Of a stretch of 43,586 bases of DNA, positions 7,428 to 14,899 are shown piece after piece. Both the position numbers and the translations under genes were made by a program. The notes under the pieces were generated by a model that made no database searches, was not told the DNA's origin, and saw only the letters and a list, made by a program, of their open reading frames with translations. Numbering within the stretch: the stretch's first letter is position 1; the number at the start of each line of letters is the position of its first letter. Source of the stretch: Candidatus Nealsonbacteria bacterium (GTDB lineage: Bacteria; Patescibacteriota; Minisyncoccia; Minisyncoccales; JAGGXC01); contig JAPLXH010000009.1 of NCBI GenBank assembly GCA_026396195.1, positions 1 through 43,586 of the forward strand. The letters are read 5' to 3'.

Positions 7428-7439
7428 TTATTAAAATCA

Positions 7440-9041
7440 ATGAAATATAAATTTTTTCACAAAGAGATTAGCGGAATTTTTACAATACCCTCTGGTATTA
7501 TTTCTGTAGAAGTACCAGTAATTGAGAAAATTGCCAAAGAAATTCCTGAAATCGGCATACTTACTACAAAAAGCATTGGATTGGAACCGAAAGAAGGAAA
7601 CAAGGAACCAATTATAGCTGAATATGCCCCTTTTTCTTTTATCAACGCTGTTGGGCTTTCTAATCCGGGAGTAAAAGAATTTGTAAATAAGTTATCAAAA
7701 ATAAAAATTCCCGATGACAAGTTTTTATTAATTTCAATTTTCGGAGATAGTGTTAATGAATTCAGAAAAATCGCAGAAGAATTATATAATTGGGCAGATG
7801 GTTTTGAACTAAACATTTCCTGCCCTCACTCTGAAAAATACGGTCAAGTTATAGGTCAGGATAAAAAATTAATGGGGGAGATAATAAAAAACGTTGTTTT
7901 TCTTGGAAAGCCGGTATTTGTAAAAATTTCACCAAACTTGAATATTAAAGAGACCATAGAGTGCATTGTAAAAAATGGTGCTTCAGGGATAACAGCGATA
8001 AACACTAAGGGTCCGGAATTATTTTTGCACAATAATTTTCCGGTTCTTTCCAATAGAGTAGGCGGAATTTCTGGAAAAGCAATTTTAGAGCTTGGTTTAA
8101 AAAGCGTAAAAGAGATAAGGGACATTACAGACTTGCCCGTGATAGCCTGTGGTGGCATTTCAACGGCTGAAGAGGTGAGAAGCTACAAACAAGTTGGAGC
8201 AGATTTTTTTGGAGTAGGTTCTGCATTAGCAGGGATGAGCACAGAGGAGATAAAACAATATTTTCATAAATTAGCTTTGGATTTAAAAGAAGGGACGAAT
8301 AATGCAGCCACTCTTTTAAAAGATGAGCTAAGAATGGAATATAAAGAATATAAAGTGATAGAGAATAAACGAATAGCTGAAGACTTATTTCTTTTGAAAT
8401 TAGACAGAGGAATAAAAACGGAAACAGGGCAATTCATTTTTACTTGTTTACCAGGGATAGGAGAAAAACCATTCTCTGTTTTAGATGATGACCCCCTAAC
8501 CTTACTTGTTCAAAAAAGGGGCTGTTTTACAAATGAATTGTCAAAATTAATTAGTGGAGATAATTTATTTATAAGAGGACCATACGGGGATACTCCGGCC
8601 GTAAAAGGTAGAGTTTTATTGGTGGGAGGAGGAACTGGCGTAGCAGCGCTTTATTTATTTGCTAAAAGAAATAAAAATGTAGTTGCGGTGTTGGGGGCGA
8701 AAGATAAAAATCACTTGTCTTATCTTGAAAAGTTTAAATTAACATGTAAAGAATTATTTTTAACCACGGAAAATGGCGAAATAGGTTATAAGGGTTTGGT
8801 GACAGATATGTTGGAAGAGATTATAGAAAAAACACAACCTGAATATTGCATTAATTGCGGTCCAGAACCCATGGTAAAAGAAGTCATAAAAAAGGAAATT
8901 AAACATATAAATCCAGAAAAAATTTATTCTTCAATGGATTTTTTAACGAAATGCGGAATTGGTTTATGTGGAAGCTGTGCCAGCTCTAAAGGATATAGAA
9001 GTTGTGTTGACGGGAATTTTTTAAAAAGTGAACAAATTTAA
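7440..9041 (+). CDS. pyrD: Dihydroorotate dehydrogenase PyrD fused to electron-transfer subunit PyrK
   Basis: The 533-residue product carries a class 1B dihydroorotate dehydrogenase TIM barrel in residues ~1-290 (LNISCPHSEKYGQ with the catalytic Cys, KISPN, INTKGP, CGGISTAEE). A ferredoxin-reductase-like PyrK module follows in ~300-533: FAD motif EKPFSV, NAD-binding VGGGTGVAALY, and a 2Fe-2S cluster CGIGLCGSC...RSC. PyrD and PyrK are normally separate subunits of an NAD-dependent heterotetramer oxidising dihydroorotate to orotate; here one chain covers both. The linker is only a few residues and the frame is continuous. No other pyrimidine gene is nearby. Start at the ATG 12 nt after the 63-bp terminator module. 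Confidence 0.9.
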   Translation: MKYKFFHKEISGIFTIPSGIISVEVPVIEKIAKEIPEIGILTTKSIGLEPKEGNKEPIIAEYAPFSFINAVGLSNPGVKEFVNKLSKIKIPDDKFLLISIFGDSVNEFRKIAEELYNWADGFELNISCPHSEKYGQVIGQDKKLMGEIIKNVVFLGKPVFVKISPNLNIKETIECIVKNGASGITAINTKGPELFLHNNFPVLSNRVGGISGKAILELGLKSVKEIRDITDLPVIACGGISTAEEVRSYKQVGADFFGVGSALAGMSTEEIKQYFHKLALDLKEGTNNAATLLKDELRMEYKEYKVIENKRIAEDLFLLKLDRGIKTETGQFIFTCLPGIGEKPFSVLDDDPLTLLVQKRGCFTNELSKLISGDNLFIRGPYGDTPAVKGRVLLVGGGTGVAALYLFAKRNKNVVAVLGAKDKNHLSYLEKFKLTCKELFLTTENGEIGYKGLVTDMLEEIIEKTQPEYCINCGPEPMVKEVIKKEIKHINPEKIYSSMDFLTKCGIGLCGSCASSKGYRSCVDGNFLKSEQI

Positions 9042-9091
9042 AGATAATTTTTATTAAACAGATTTTGCATCATCGCCTATTAGGAGCTCGT

Positions 9092-9126
9092 AAAAAATCG
9101 CCAAGAAGACGATTTTTTGTTATAAT
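9092..9126 (+). terminator. Terminator fused to a -10 promoter element
   Basis: AAAAAATCG (9092-9100) pairs with CGATTTTTT (9110-9118). The T run is followed directly by TGTTATAAT, an extended -10 (TATAAT 9121-9126), serving the VanY gene. It uses the same design as the 63-bp modules. Confidence 0.6.
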
Positions 9127-9161
9127 ATTTTTATTAATAAAAAATGTGGTATAGTTATTTA

Positions 9162-10079
9162 ATGAAGAAAAATGATAATAAATTAAATTTATTTTTGTTT
9201 GCGTTAGTGATAATAAACCTTGGGATAATAGGATATCTTGGATATCAGAATTATCAATTGAAAAAAGATAAATTAACTCTTGAGAGTGAAATTTCGCAAA
9301 CCAAAGAGAATTTTTTTTCAACAACAAAAAGTTTCCAAGAAGTCATTGATTCAGTTGAGTGGGAGCTTGCCAAAACAGAAACCGAAAGAGATGATTTTGA
9401 ATTGCAATATACCATGGAAAAAAATAGAATGGATTTTCTTGCTTCGCAAATAAGCGGTATTCAGGGCACGGTGGGGACTTTGGAAAAATTAAGCAAGACT
9501 GACCCCGAATTACTTAAGAAATATTCCAAAGTTTACTTTCTAAGCGAAAATTATATTCCCGAGACATTTATTAAAATAGAGACCGGATATACTTACGATT
9601 CTCAGGAGGATTATTTGATTTATGCGAAAATTTGGCAGTTTTTACAAGACCTATTGGTAACCGCAAAGAACGGCAACATTGACATTAAAGTTATTTCAGC
9701 TTATCGGTCGTTTGATGCGCAAAGTGATTTAAAATCATCATATAAAATAATTTACGGCTCGGGCGCCAATAAATTTAGCGCAGACCAGGGATACTCGGAG
9801 CATCAATTAGGCACAACCATTGATTTTACAACATCGGAAATAGGAGCTAGCTATTCGGATTTTGAGAAAACGTCGACTTACCAATGGCTTTTAGAAAATG
9901 CTTATAAATACGGTTTTGTTCTTTCGTATCCTGAAAATAATAAATATTATCAGTTTGAGCCTTGGCATTGGAGATTTGTAGGCAGGGCTTTGGCTGAAAA
10001 ATTACATCAAGACGGAAAAAATTTTTACGACCTCGACCAGCGCGAAATTGACCAATATTTAATATCATTTTTCGACTAG
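9162..10079 (+). CDS. VanY-type D,D-carboxypeptidase (peptidase M15B)
   Basis: The product has an N-terminal signal anchor (NLFLFALVIINLGIIGYLG), a coiled-coil spacer to ~residue 110, and a C-terminal M15 zinc peptidase domain. Visible motifs are SAYRSFDAQ, SEHQLGTTIDF (zinc His and Asp) and FEPWHWRF (catalytic Glu and zinc His). These enzymes trim D-Ala from peptidoglycan stem peptides outside the membrane. I prefer the ATG giving MKKNDNK; an ATG 18 bp upstream (9144) adds MWYSYL and lies only 18 nt from the -10. It is followed 15 bp later by a small membrane protein, probably co-transcribed. Confidence 0.88.
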   Translation: MKKNDNKLNLFLFALVIINLGIIGYLGYQNYQLKKDKLTLESEISQTKENFFSTTKSFQEVIDSVEWELAKTETERDDFELQYTMEKNRMDFLASQISGIQGTVGTLEKLSKTDPELLKKYSKVYFLSENYIPETFIKIETGYTYDSQEDYLIYAKIWQFLQDLLVTAKNGNIDIKVISAYRSFDAQSDLKSSYKIIYGSGANKFSADQGYSEHQLGTTIDFTTSEIGASYSDFEKTSTYQWLLENAYKYGFVLSYPENNKYYQFEPWHWRFVGRALAEKLHQDGKNFYDLDQREIDQYLISFFD

Positions 10080-10094
10080 AAGTTCATAAAAAAC

Positions 10095-10295
10095 ATGGAA
10101 GATAAAATTTTAAAAAAAATAGAAGCGCAGGACAGAAAACTTGAAGAGATTTACTCTTCTGTTGAAAAAATAAGAAAATATTTTCTCTGGGCGCTTATTA
10201 TAACGGTAGTTGCCATTGTTTTGCCGCTTATCGGGCTGATGTTTATCATCCCTCAATTTTTAAAAACTTTAAGCGGCAGCTATTTAGGTTTATAA
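10095..10295 (+). CDS. Small coiled-coil plus TM protein
   Basis: The 66-residue product has an N-terminal amphipathic coiled-coil (ILKKIEAQDRKLEEIYSSVEKI) followed by a TM segment (residues ~29-55, FLWALIITVVAIVLPLIGLMFII). No known domain. It lies 15 bp after the VanY gene and is probably in the same transcript, so a supporting role at the membrane is possible but unproven. Confidence 0.65.
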   Translation: MEDKILKKIEAQDRKLEEIYSSVEKIRKYFLWALIITVVAIVLPLIGLMFIIPQFLKTLSGSYLGL

Positions 10296-10343
10296 GGTTT
10301 TTATTAAAGAGCTCAAAGTTACAGCGAAAATCAGATTTAAAAT

Positions 10344-10850
10344 ATGAAGAAAATAATATTCTTTGTAATTATTGTTTTTATCATTGTTGTTAATTTTTAT
10401 ATTTTCTTTTTGCAAAAAGAAAAAAAAGAAGAAGAAAATATTATTCCTGTCGAAAAAAGTATTTTACTTTATTATTACAATGCCAGCCTAGACAAGGACG
10501 AATCGGGAAACGTTCTTTGCAGTCGAGCGGGTCTCGTTCAAGTAGAACGTAAAATTCCGATTACCCAAACCCCAATCCAAGATACCATTCGTCTTTTATT
10601 GAAAGGAGAGCTTACCGATAAAGAGCGGAATCAGGGAATTTTCACCGAATATCCCTTGGAAGGTTTTTCTTTAAAGGGAGCTTCTTTAAAAGATGGAATT
10701 TTAACTCTGGAATTTGAAGACCTGAATAACAAAACCGTTGGCGGTTCCTGTCGGGTGGGGATATTATGGTTTCATATTGAATCCACTGCCAGGCAGTTTC
10801 CGGAAATCAGGGAAGTGCGATTTTTACCGGAAGAACTTTTCCAGCCTTGA
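10344..10850 (+). CDS. GerMN-domain membrane-anchored protein
   Basis: The 168-residue product has an N-terminal membrane anchor (residues 2-24) and a GerMN-like domain: LLYYYNASLDKD, IQDTIRLLLKGEL, LTLEFEDLNNKTVGGSCRVGILWFHIESTARQFPEIREVRFLP. GerMN domains occur in spore germination protein GerM but also in many non-sporulating bacteria, where they are extracytoplasmic and of unknown function. Nothing here suggests sporulation. A terminator follows at 10886. Confidence 0.75.
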   Translation: MKKIIFFVIIVFIIVVNFYIFFLQKEKKEEENIIPVEKSILLYYYNASLDKDESGNVLCSRAGLVQVERKIPITQTPIQDTIRLLLKGELTDKERNQGIFTEYPLEGFSLKGASLKDGILTLEFEDLNNKTVGGSCRVGILWFHIESTARQFPEIREVRFLPEELFQP

Positions 10851-10885
10851 TTTTTACATTAAAAAAAGAATATAAAAAATCAATC

Positions 10886-10914
10886 AGCGGTCTTGATTTC
10901 AAGGCTGCTTTTTT
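10886..10914 (+). terminator. Intrinsic terminator
   Basis: AGCGGTCTTG (10886-10895) pairs with CAAGGCTGCT (10900-10909) using two wobbles, then a T run. The next promoter starts two bases later. Confidence 0.75.
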
Positions 10915-10915
10915 C

Positions 10916-10945
10916 TTGACAAAATATAAATTATCGTGGTATAAT
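10916..10945 (+). promoter_or_regulatory. Promoter of small-gene array I
   Basis: TTGACA (10916-10921), 18-bp spacer, TATAAT (10940-10945). The predicted start falls at about 10951, right at the AGTTCTTT box (10953-10960). Confidence 0.8.
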
Positions 10946-10977
10946 ATAAAATAGTTCTTTTTATAGAAGAAGGAAAA

Positions 10978-11027
10978 TTCACTTTTGCAGAGAGGAATTA
11001 ATAATAATTTTTGTCTGCAGAGGTGAA
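10978..11027 (+). promoter_or_regulatory. Leader hairpin covering the Shine-Dalgarno of the 11032 gene
   Basis: Bases 10978-10991 pair with 11014-11027 over 14 positions (two G-U wobbles), leaving a 22-nt loop. The 3' arm contains AGAGGTGA, the Shine-Dalgarno of the ATG at 11032. A direct-repeat copy of the ribosome-site sequence (AGAGAGGAATTA) starts at the end of the 5' arm and runs into the loop. Translational control is inferred. Confidence 0.6.
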
Positions 11028-11031
11028 TTAT

Positions 11032-11418
11032 ATGGGTTATATAGCAAAACATACTCGGTCGAGGAAAATTTTGTTAGAAAATCACGCAAGAAAACAATTA
11101 AAATTAAGTGGAGAAAAAAAACTCATAAACGCTGAAAATTTGAAAAATCCGCATCCTGATCTCTATGGAGACGCAAAATTTGCGCATGGTGAAGCTTCTA
11201 ATATTTGGGGCGATATCACTGGCATCGAAGGAGATGTTTCGAAGCTTCAAGAGTGTGTTTCCGGTGTTTATGGATTTGTTTCGGATAATTCTGGTATAGT
11301 TTCTCATTTAAGAGGTAATTTGACTAGAATTTCCGGGCCATTAGAGGGTCTTTTTGGGGACGTAGAAGATATCATAGAGATATTGGAAAAACATTGCCGT
11401 ACAAAAAATAAAAAATAA
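11032..11418 (+). CDS. Heptapeptide-repeat protein of unknown function
   Basis: I use the ATG after AGAGGTGA (spacing ~6) rather than a TTG 21 bp upstream inside the leader stem. After a basic N-terminus (residues 1-43), residues 44-113 are ten uninterrupted heptads with consensus [LI]-x-G-[DNx]-[VIA]-[ST]-x: LYGDAKF, AHGEASN, IWGDITG, IEGDVSK, LQECVSG, VYGFVSD, NSGIVSH, LRGNLTR, ISGPLEG, LFGDVED. The regular Gly-Asp turns suggest a beta-solenoid or beta-roll. There is no signal peptide. It is the first gene of a two-gene array with 11520 and has a long AGTTCTTT-type leader. Confidence 0.75.
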   Translation: MGYIAKHTRSRKILLENHARKQLKLSGEKKLINAENLKNPHPDLYGDAKFAHGEASNIWGDITGIEGDVSKLQECVSGVYGFVSDNSGIVSHLRGNLTRISGPLEGLFGDVEDIIEILEKHCRTKNKK

Positions 11419-11438
11419 AACCTTCTTCTTTCTTTTTT

Positions 11439-11485
11439 TGAAACCGCAAGTTAATTGTGGATTCAGAAAAGGAAAATAGTTCCTT
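11439..11485 (+). promoter_or_regulatory. Intercistronic hairpin plus AGTTC box
   Basis: After a pyrimidine-rich tract, TGAA-CCGCAA (11439-11449) pairs with TTGTGG-TTCA (11455-11465) over a small loop. A purine tract and AGTTCCTTT (11478-11485) follow. The same order recurs after the other small genes of this type. Confidence 0.5.
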
Positions 11486-11519
11486 TAAAAAAATATAGAC
11501 AGAAATGGAGGTATATGAA

Positions 11520-11915
11520 ATGCCAATTGTGAAAGTTTATGGATTAGTCAATGAAATGACCGAAGAAATGTTGGTAGAATTGTATGATACAATTCTAAAG
11601 GCTGTTGTAGCAGTAAAGGAGCTTAAATTGGAAGAAAAGGATGTAACTGTTTTTTTCCCAAAAGATTTAATGCAAAAAGGACTGGGCGACGAAGTGATTA
11701 TTTTTGTCGATGGTCTTTTTGAAAGACCAGAAAGAACAAAAGAAGTCAAAAAACTTCTTGCAGATATTTTAGTAATGTCAACGGCAATTTTTTTCAGCAA
11801 GATTGCAGAAAAAAACGTAATTATAAAAAAACCAAAACTGATAGAGTGTTTTGTGAGAAGCTTTGATCCTGAAAGTCCAAATTGTGCCTTCTTCTCATTT
11901 AAAGACAATGCATGA
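11520..11915 (+). CDS. Tautomerase (MIF/4-OT superfamily)-like protein
   Basis: The ATG at 11520 is chosen because it follows GGAGG (11507-11511) at 8 nt and gives a protein starting Met-Pro, which would expose Pro1 after Met removal, the catalytic base of tautomerases. The 131-residue product shows the beta-alpha-beta pattern: PIVKVYGLV, helix, VTVFFPKDL, then DEVIIFVDGLFERPERTKEVKKLLADIL. Fold membership is fairly convincing; catalytic activity and substrate are unknown. It is the second gene of small-gene array I, followed by a strong terminator. Confidence 0.6.
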   Translation: MPIVKVYGLVNEMTEEMLVELYDTILKAVVAVKELKLEEKDVTVFFPKDLMQKGLGDEVIIFVDGLFERPERTKEVKKLLADILVMSTAIFFSKIAEKNVIIKKPKLIECFVRSFDPESPNCAFFSFKDNA

Positions 11916-11944
11916 TCTTTCAAAACAGCGCCAACAGTAATTAA

Positions 11945-11988
11945 GGGAGCGAGAAATTATAATAAATATTTCTTTCTCCCGATTTTTT
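11945..11988 (+). terminator. Intrinsic terminator of small-gene array I
   Basis: GGGAG/CTCCC and AGAAAT/ATTTCT arms, loop AT-rich, then GATTTTTT. Confidence 0.75.
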
Positions 11989-12033
11989 ATTTTTGCTGGA
12001 AAATTAGGGAGAAGGGGAGTAAAATAAAGAAAC

Positions 12034-12537
12034 ATGAAAACTCTGATAATTTATAATTCTTATCATCATCAAAATACCAAAAAAGTAGCTGAAAGGATGG
12101 CATTAATTCTTGAGGCGAACTTGACCGGACCTGAAATAATTAATCCCGATGACGTAGGGGCGATAAACGAGCTCAATATTTATGATTTAATTGGTTTTGG
12201 CTCGGGTATCTATCTTGGAAAACATCATAAAAACTTAATTAGTCTGGTTGAAAAACTTCCCCAATTTATTGGCAAAAAAGCGTTTATTTTTTCTACCTGC
12301 GGCGGAGATGAAAAAGAAATTGAAACCAATCACGATAGATTGAGGAAAAAATTACAAGAGAAAGAATTTGATATAATGGGAGAATTCAGCTGTAAGGGCT
12401 GGGATAGTTTCGGCCCTTTGAAGCTGATGGGCGGGATAAACAAAGACCGGCCAAATGAAGAGGATTTGAAAAACGCGGAAAATTTCGCCAAGGAAATAAG
12501 AGAAAAGCATCCTGAGTTTATCAATGGACACATATAA
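12034..12537 (+). CDS. Flavodoxin-family protein
   Basis: The 167-residue product begins KTLIIYNSYHHQNTKKVAERMA, the FMN phosphate-binding loop of flavodoxins with a Ser/Asn/Thr pattern. It continues with YDLIGFGSGIYLGKHHKNL and KKAFIFSTCGGDE, matching the second and third FMN-binding loops. Small flavodoxin-like proteins carry electrons or act as quinone or protoporphyrinogen reductases. Partner and substrate are unknown. It is followed by a run of TTGCAAAT-type repeats. Confidence 0.8.
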   Translation: MKTLIIYNSYHHQNTKKVAERMALILEANLTGPEIINPDDVGAINELNIYDLIGFGSGIYLGKHHKNLISLVEKLPQFIGKKAFIFSTCGGDEKEIETNHDRLRKKLQEKEFDIMGEFSCKGWDSFGPLKLMGGINKDRPNEEDLKNAENFAKEIREKHPEFINGHI

Positions 12538-12597
12538 ATTGTAAATTGCAAATGGTAAATGGTAAATTGGTTTGGCAAATTGTAAATTGAAGATAAA
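12536..12597. repeat. Tandem TTGCAAAT/TTGTAAAT-type repeat
   Basis: A run of imperfect units (AAATTGTAAATTGCAAATGG and variants) between the flavodoxin and tspO genes. Related units occur at 13205-13235, in frame in murC (42141-42174), and in frame in thiI (29521-29565). Confidence 0.6.
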
Positions 12598-12604
12598 AAA
12601 ACAC

Positions 12605-13150
12605 ATGAATAGTAAAAAAATTTTTAAATTTATAGTCAGTATAATAATTTGTCAAATGGCGGGTTTCGTGGGGGCCATTTTTACAATGCCGCAAATTGAA
12701 GGGTGGTATAAATATTTAAACAAGCCTTCATTCACTCCGCCTGGTTATTTTATTGGGTTGGTTTGGACGATTTTGTTTTTTTTAATGGGAATTTCTTTGT
12801 ATTTAGTTTGGTCAAAGAATTTTAAATGTCAGATTTCTGATAAGGATAAAAAAATTAAAGCCTGGAATCGTTTTTCTGAAAAATTATGGATAGGCGCTTG
12901 GCGTGAGGAAAACGCGGTTTTGATTTTTATTTTCCAGTTGATTTTAAATATTTTGTGGTCAATATTGTTTTTCGGCCTGCAGTCACCCGGTTTAGCTTTT
13001 ATTGAATTATTAATGCTTTGGTGGGCGATTTTATACACTATCGCTAATTTTTACCGAATTTCAAAACCTGCTGCTTACTTATTAATTCCTTATATTGCTT
13101 GGGTTTCTTTTGCCGGTGTTCTGAATTTCATCCTCTGGAGGATGAATTGA
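12605..13150 (+). CDS. tspO: TspO/MBR-family membrane protein
   Basis: The 181-residue product has five TM segments and the family motifs WYKYLNKPSFTPPGYFIGLVWT, ILFFLMGISLYLVW, NILWSILFFG and WWAILYTIANFY. TspO proteins bind porphyrins and are linked to stress and tetrapyrrole handling. I start at the ATG giving MNSKKIF; the upstream in-frame ATG lies within the intergenic repeat. Residues ~75-105 carry a charged stretch longer than in typical TspO. The gene is followed by a relic of a second tspO 3' end (13172-13201). Confidence 0.85.
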   Translation: MNSKKIFKFIVSIIICQMAGFVGAIFTMPQIEGWYKYLNKPSFTPPGYFIGLVWTILFFLMGISLYLVWSKNFKCQISDKDKKIKAWNRFSEKLWIGAWREENAVLIFIFQLILNILWSILFFGLQSPGLAFIELLMLWWAILYTIANFYRISKPAAYLLIPYIAWVSFAGVLNFILWRMN

Positions 13151-13171
13151 AGTCCTGAGTGCCCCGAAGGA

Positions 13172-13201
13172 CTAAATTTTATTTTATGGAGAATGAATTA
13201 G
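13172..13201 (+). pseudogene. Relic of a tspO 3' end
   Basis: These 30 bases read L-N-F-I-L-W-R-M-N-stop in one frame, exactly the last nine residues and stop of the intact tspO (13121-13150). They use different synonymous codons at six positions and a different stop (TAG versus TGA). A small palindrome (AGTCCT...AGGACT) sits between the two copies. Confidence 0.6.
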
Positions 13202-13270
13202 AGAAATTGCAAATTGTAAATTGCAAAATGTAGATTAAAAGAAAGGAAAAAAGTTTATAATAAATAAAAC

Positions 13271-13609
13271 ATGAATTTAAAATTAATTTCATTGATATTT
13301 GTTGCGGTTTTAAGCTTAGTCGGCGTTATCGGTGATTTTTTTATCAATCTTGCCGGCGAAGGGAAAAAATTCATTGAACTTAAGTGGTTTGTAATCGGTT
13401 TTATAATTTACGCTTCAACGGCTTTCGGTTGGTTTTTTTTAATGAAAAACATCAAACTTTCAACACTCGGCGTGTTTTATGCAGTTTCAACAATGATTTT
13501 TTTGACAATAATAAGCGTTTTTTATTTTAAAGAACCCATTAACAATTATGAAATTTTAGGCATTGTAACGGCTGTAATTGCGCTAGTTTTAATGGGGAAA
13601 TTCACTTAA
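13271..13609 (+). CDS. Small multidrug-resistance/EamA-like transporter
   Basis: The 112-residue product has four predicted TM helices, with the final YFKEPINNYEILGIVTAVIALVLMG segment characteristic of SMR/EamA proteins, where an E-P or E-x-[ILV]-N step precedes the last helix. Such single-domain proteins act as dimers. The substrate is unknown. The N-terminal Glu typical of EmrE (helix 1) is not evident, so drug export should not be assumed. It stands alone between tspO and a membrane-anchored unknown. Confidence 0.65.
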   Translation: MNLKLISLIFVAVLSLVGVIGDFFINLAGEGKKFIELKWFVIGFIIYASTAFGWFFLMKNIKLSTLGVFYAVSTMIFLTIISVFYFKEPINNYEILGIVTAVIALVLMGKFT

Positions 13610-13649
13610 ACTTAAAGTTTTATTAAAAAATAAATCGTATAAATATAAT

Positions 13650-14363
13650 ATGTTTAAAACCACAATACCGGCGCCATTGGCTTTTATTATTATTATTATT
13701 TTGGTTTTCGCGGTTACGGGGGCAATTTATTGGCAGTATTCTCAATTTTCAAAAGAAATAGAGACAAATAATTATTCAACGGATAGTTATTTGAAAGAGC
13801 AAAAAGAGACGGAAGAAATTGTAATTCAAGAGGAAGAAAGGAAAGCAGAGACAAGCACTATGGAAAATGGAGGCGAAACGGAAGAAAAATTAATCCATAA
13901 AGAATTTTCTTATCCTTATCCTCTTGCTTGGACGTGGAGAGAAGAGATTAGAAAAGCCGACTTTTCTCTTACCGGAGCATATTTTGGCGAAAGAGCAGTT
14001 CCTTCGTGGATATCAAAATGGAATCTCGATGCCTCGGGCTATAAAGCCGGAGAAAGGATTGATACCTTGACCCTTTATTTTAAAATTAAAACAAACTGGG
14101 AAGATGTCGGAGTGTGTCTCGCAACCGAATTAAGATTATTGCTTAGTGAGGAAGGGGATTTGGCTCCGCCAATTAATCCGAGGTTTAATACAGAATGTCT
14201 TTACGGAAACAGAACTTATTTTAACCAAGAAATTATTTTTGCTGTTCCTGAAAATAAAAAAGAGTTTACAATTACGACCGGCGGGAAAACTAAAATTTTC
14301 TTTACAGTTAAAATTTTGGACAACGGAGATATTACAATAGACAAACAAATTAATAAAGGATAA
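13650..14363 (+). CDS. Membrane-anchored extracytoplasmic protein of unknown function
   Basis: The 237-residue product has an N-terminal TM anchor (residues ~8-28, PLAFIIIIILVFAVTGAIYW), an acidic linker (~40-85) and a C-terminal domain (~90-237) rich in beta strands and aromatic residues with two Cys (VCLATE, TECLYG) that could form a disulphide. I do not recognise the domain. It is 12 bp upstream of an FKBP-type isomerase that is likewise anchored, so the two may be co-transcribed and act outside the membrane. Confidence 0.6.
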   Translation: MFKTTIPAPLAFIIIIILVFAVTGAIYWQYSQFSKEIETNNYSTDSYLKEQKETEEIVIQEEERKAETSTMENGGETEEKLIHKEFSYPYPLAWTWREEIRKADFSLTGAYFGERAVPSWISKWNLDASGYKAGERIDTLTLYFKIKTNWEDVGVCLATELRLLLSEEGDLAPPINPRFNTECLYGNRTYFNQEIIFAVPENKKEFTITTGGKTKIFFTVKILDNGDITIDKQINKG

Positions 14364-14375
14364 TATATTTTTAAC

Positions 14376-14840
14376 ATGAAAAAGATATTTTTAATTATTA
14401 TTTTAATAATCATAGGTTTAGGAATTTATTTTGTCTTTCGGAATCCAAAAACCAGTGAAGAACCGGGTTCTAATTCCAACGAAGAGCCAGAATCAAATTC
14501 TCAAAACCATGAAATTCAAGGCATGAAAGTAGAAATTTTAAAAAAGGGGACAGGCGAGGTTTCCAAAAATAGCGACAAGGTCACCGTTCATTATGTGGGA
14601 ACTTTTGAAAACGGCGAAAAGTTTGATTCGAGCGTTGACAGGGGAACTCCTTTTTCTTTTACTTTAGGGGCCGGGCAGGTGATTGAGGGCTGGGATTTGG
14701 GAGTTTTAGGAATGAAGGTAGGGGAGAAAAGAAAACTAACAATTCCTTATGATTTGGCTTACGGAGAATCAGGCTACGGTCCTATTCCCGCCAAAGCCAC
14801 GCTTATCTTTGAAGTTGAGCTTTTGGGGATTAATCAATAA
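14376..14840 (+). CDS. Membrane-anchored FKBP-type peptidyl-prolyl isomerase
   Basis: The 154-residue product has an N-terminal anchor (residues 2-21), a Ser/Asn/Glu linker, and an FKBP domain from ~residue 50: [73 protein letters not shown]. The active-site Tyr, Asp, Phe, Val-Ile and Trp positions are present. It catalyses proline isomerisation, here probably on the outer face of the membrane. A bidirectional terminator separates it from the convergent RRM gene. Confidence 0.92.
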   Translation: MKKIFLIIILIIIGLGIYFVFRNPKTSEEPGSNSNEEPESNSQNHEIQGMKVEILKKGTGEVSKNSDKVTVHYVGTFENGEKFDSSVDRGTPFSFTLGAGQVIEGWDLGVLGMKVGEKRKLTIPYDLAYGESGYGPIPAKATLIFEVELLGINQ

Positions 14841-14858
14841 TTTTATTTTAATCAAACT

Positions 14859-14887
14859 AAAAACAGGGCATAAGCCCTGTTTTTTGA
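14859..14887. terminator. Bidirectional intrinsic terminator
   Basis: AAAACAGGGC-ATAA-GCCCTGTTTT, with A and T runs on both sides, between the convergent FKBP and RRM genes. Confidence 0.85.
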
Positions 14888-14899
14888 TTACAATTGTTT

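Noticed and set aside
10344-10850. GerMN protein considered as evidence of sporulation
   Set aside because: GerMN domains are widespread in non-sporulating bacteria and no other sporulation gene is present.
12330-12606. Minus-strand frames over the flavodoxin gene end and the following repeat
   Set aside because: They run antisense to a clear flavodoxin and through a simple repeat; the composition and lack of ribosome sites make them shadows.
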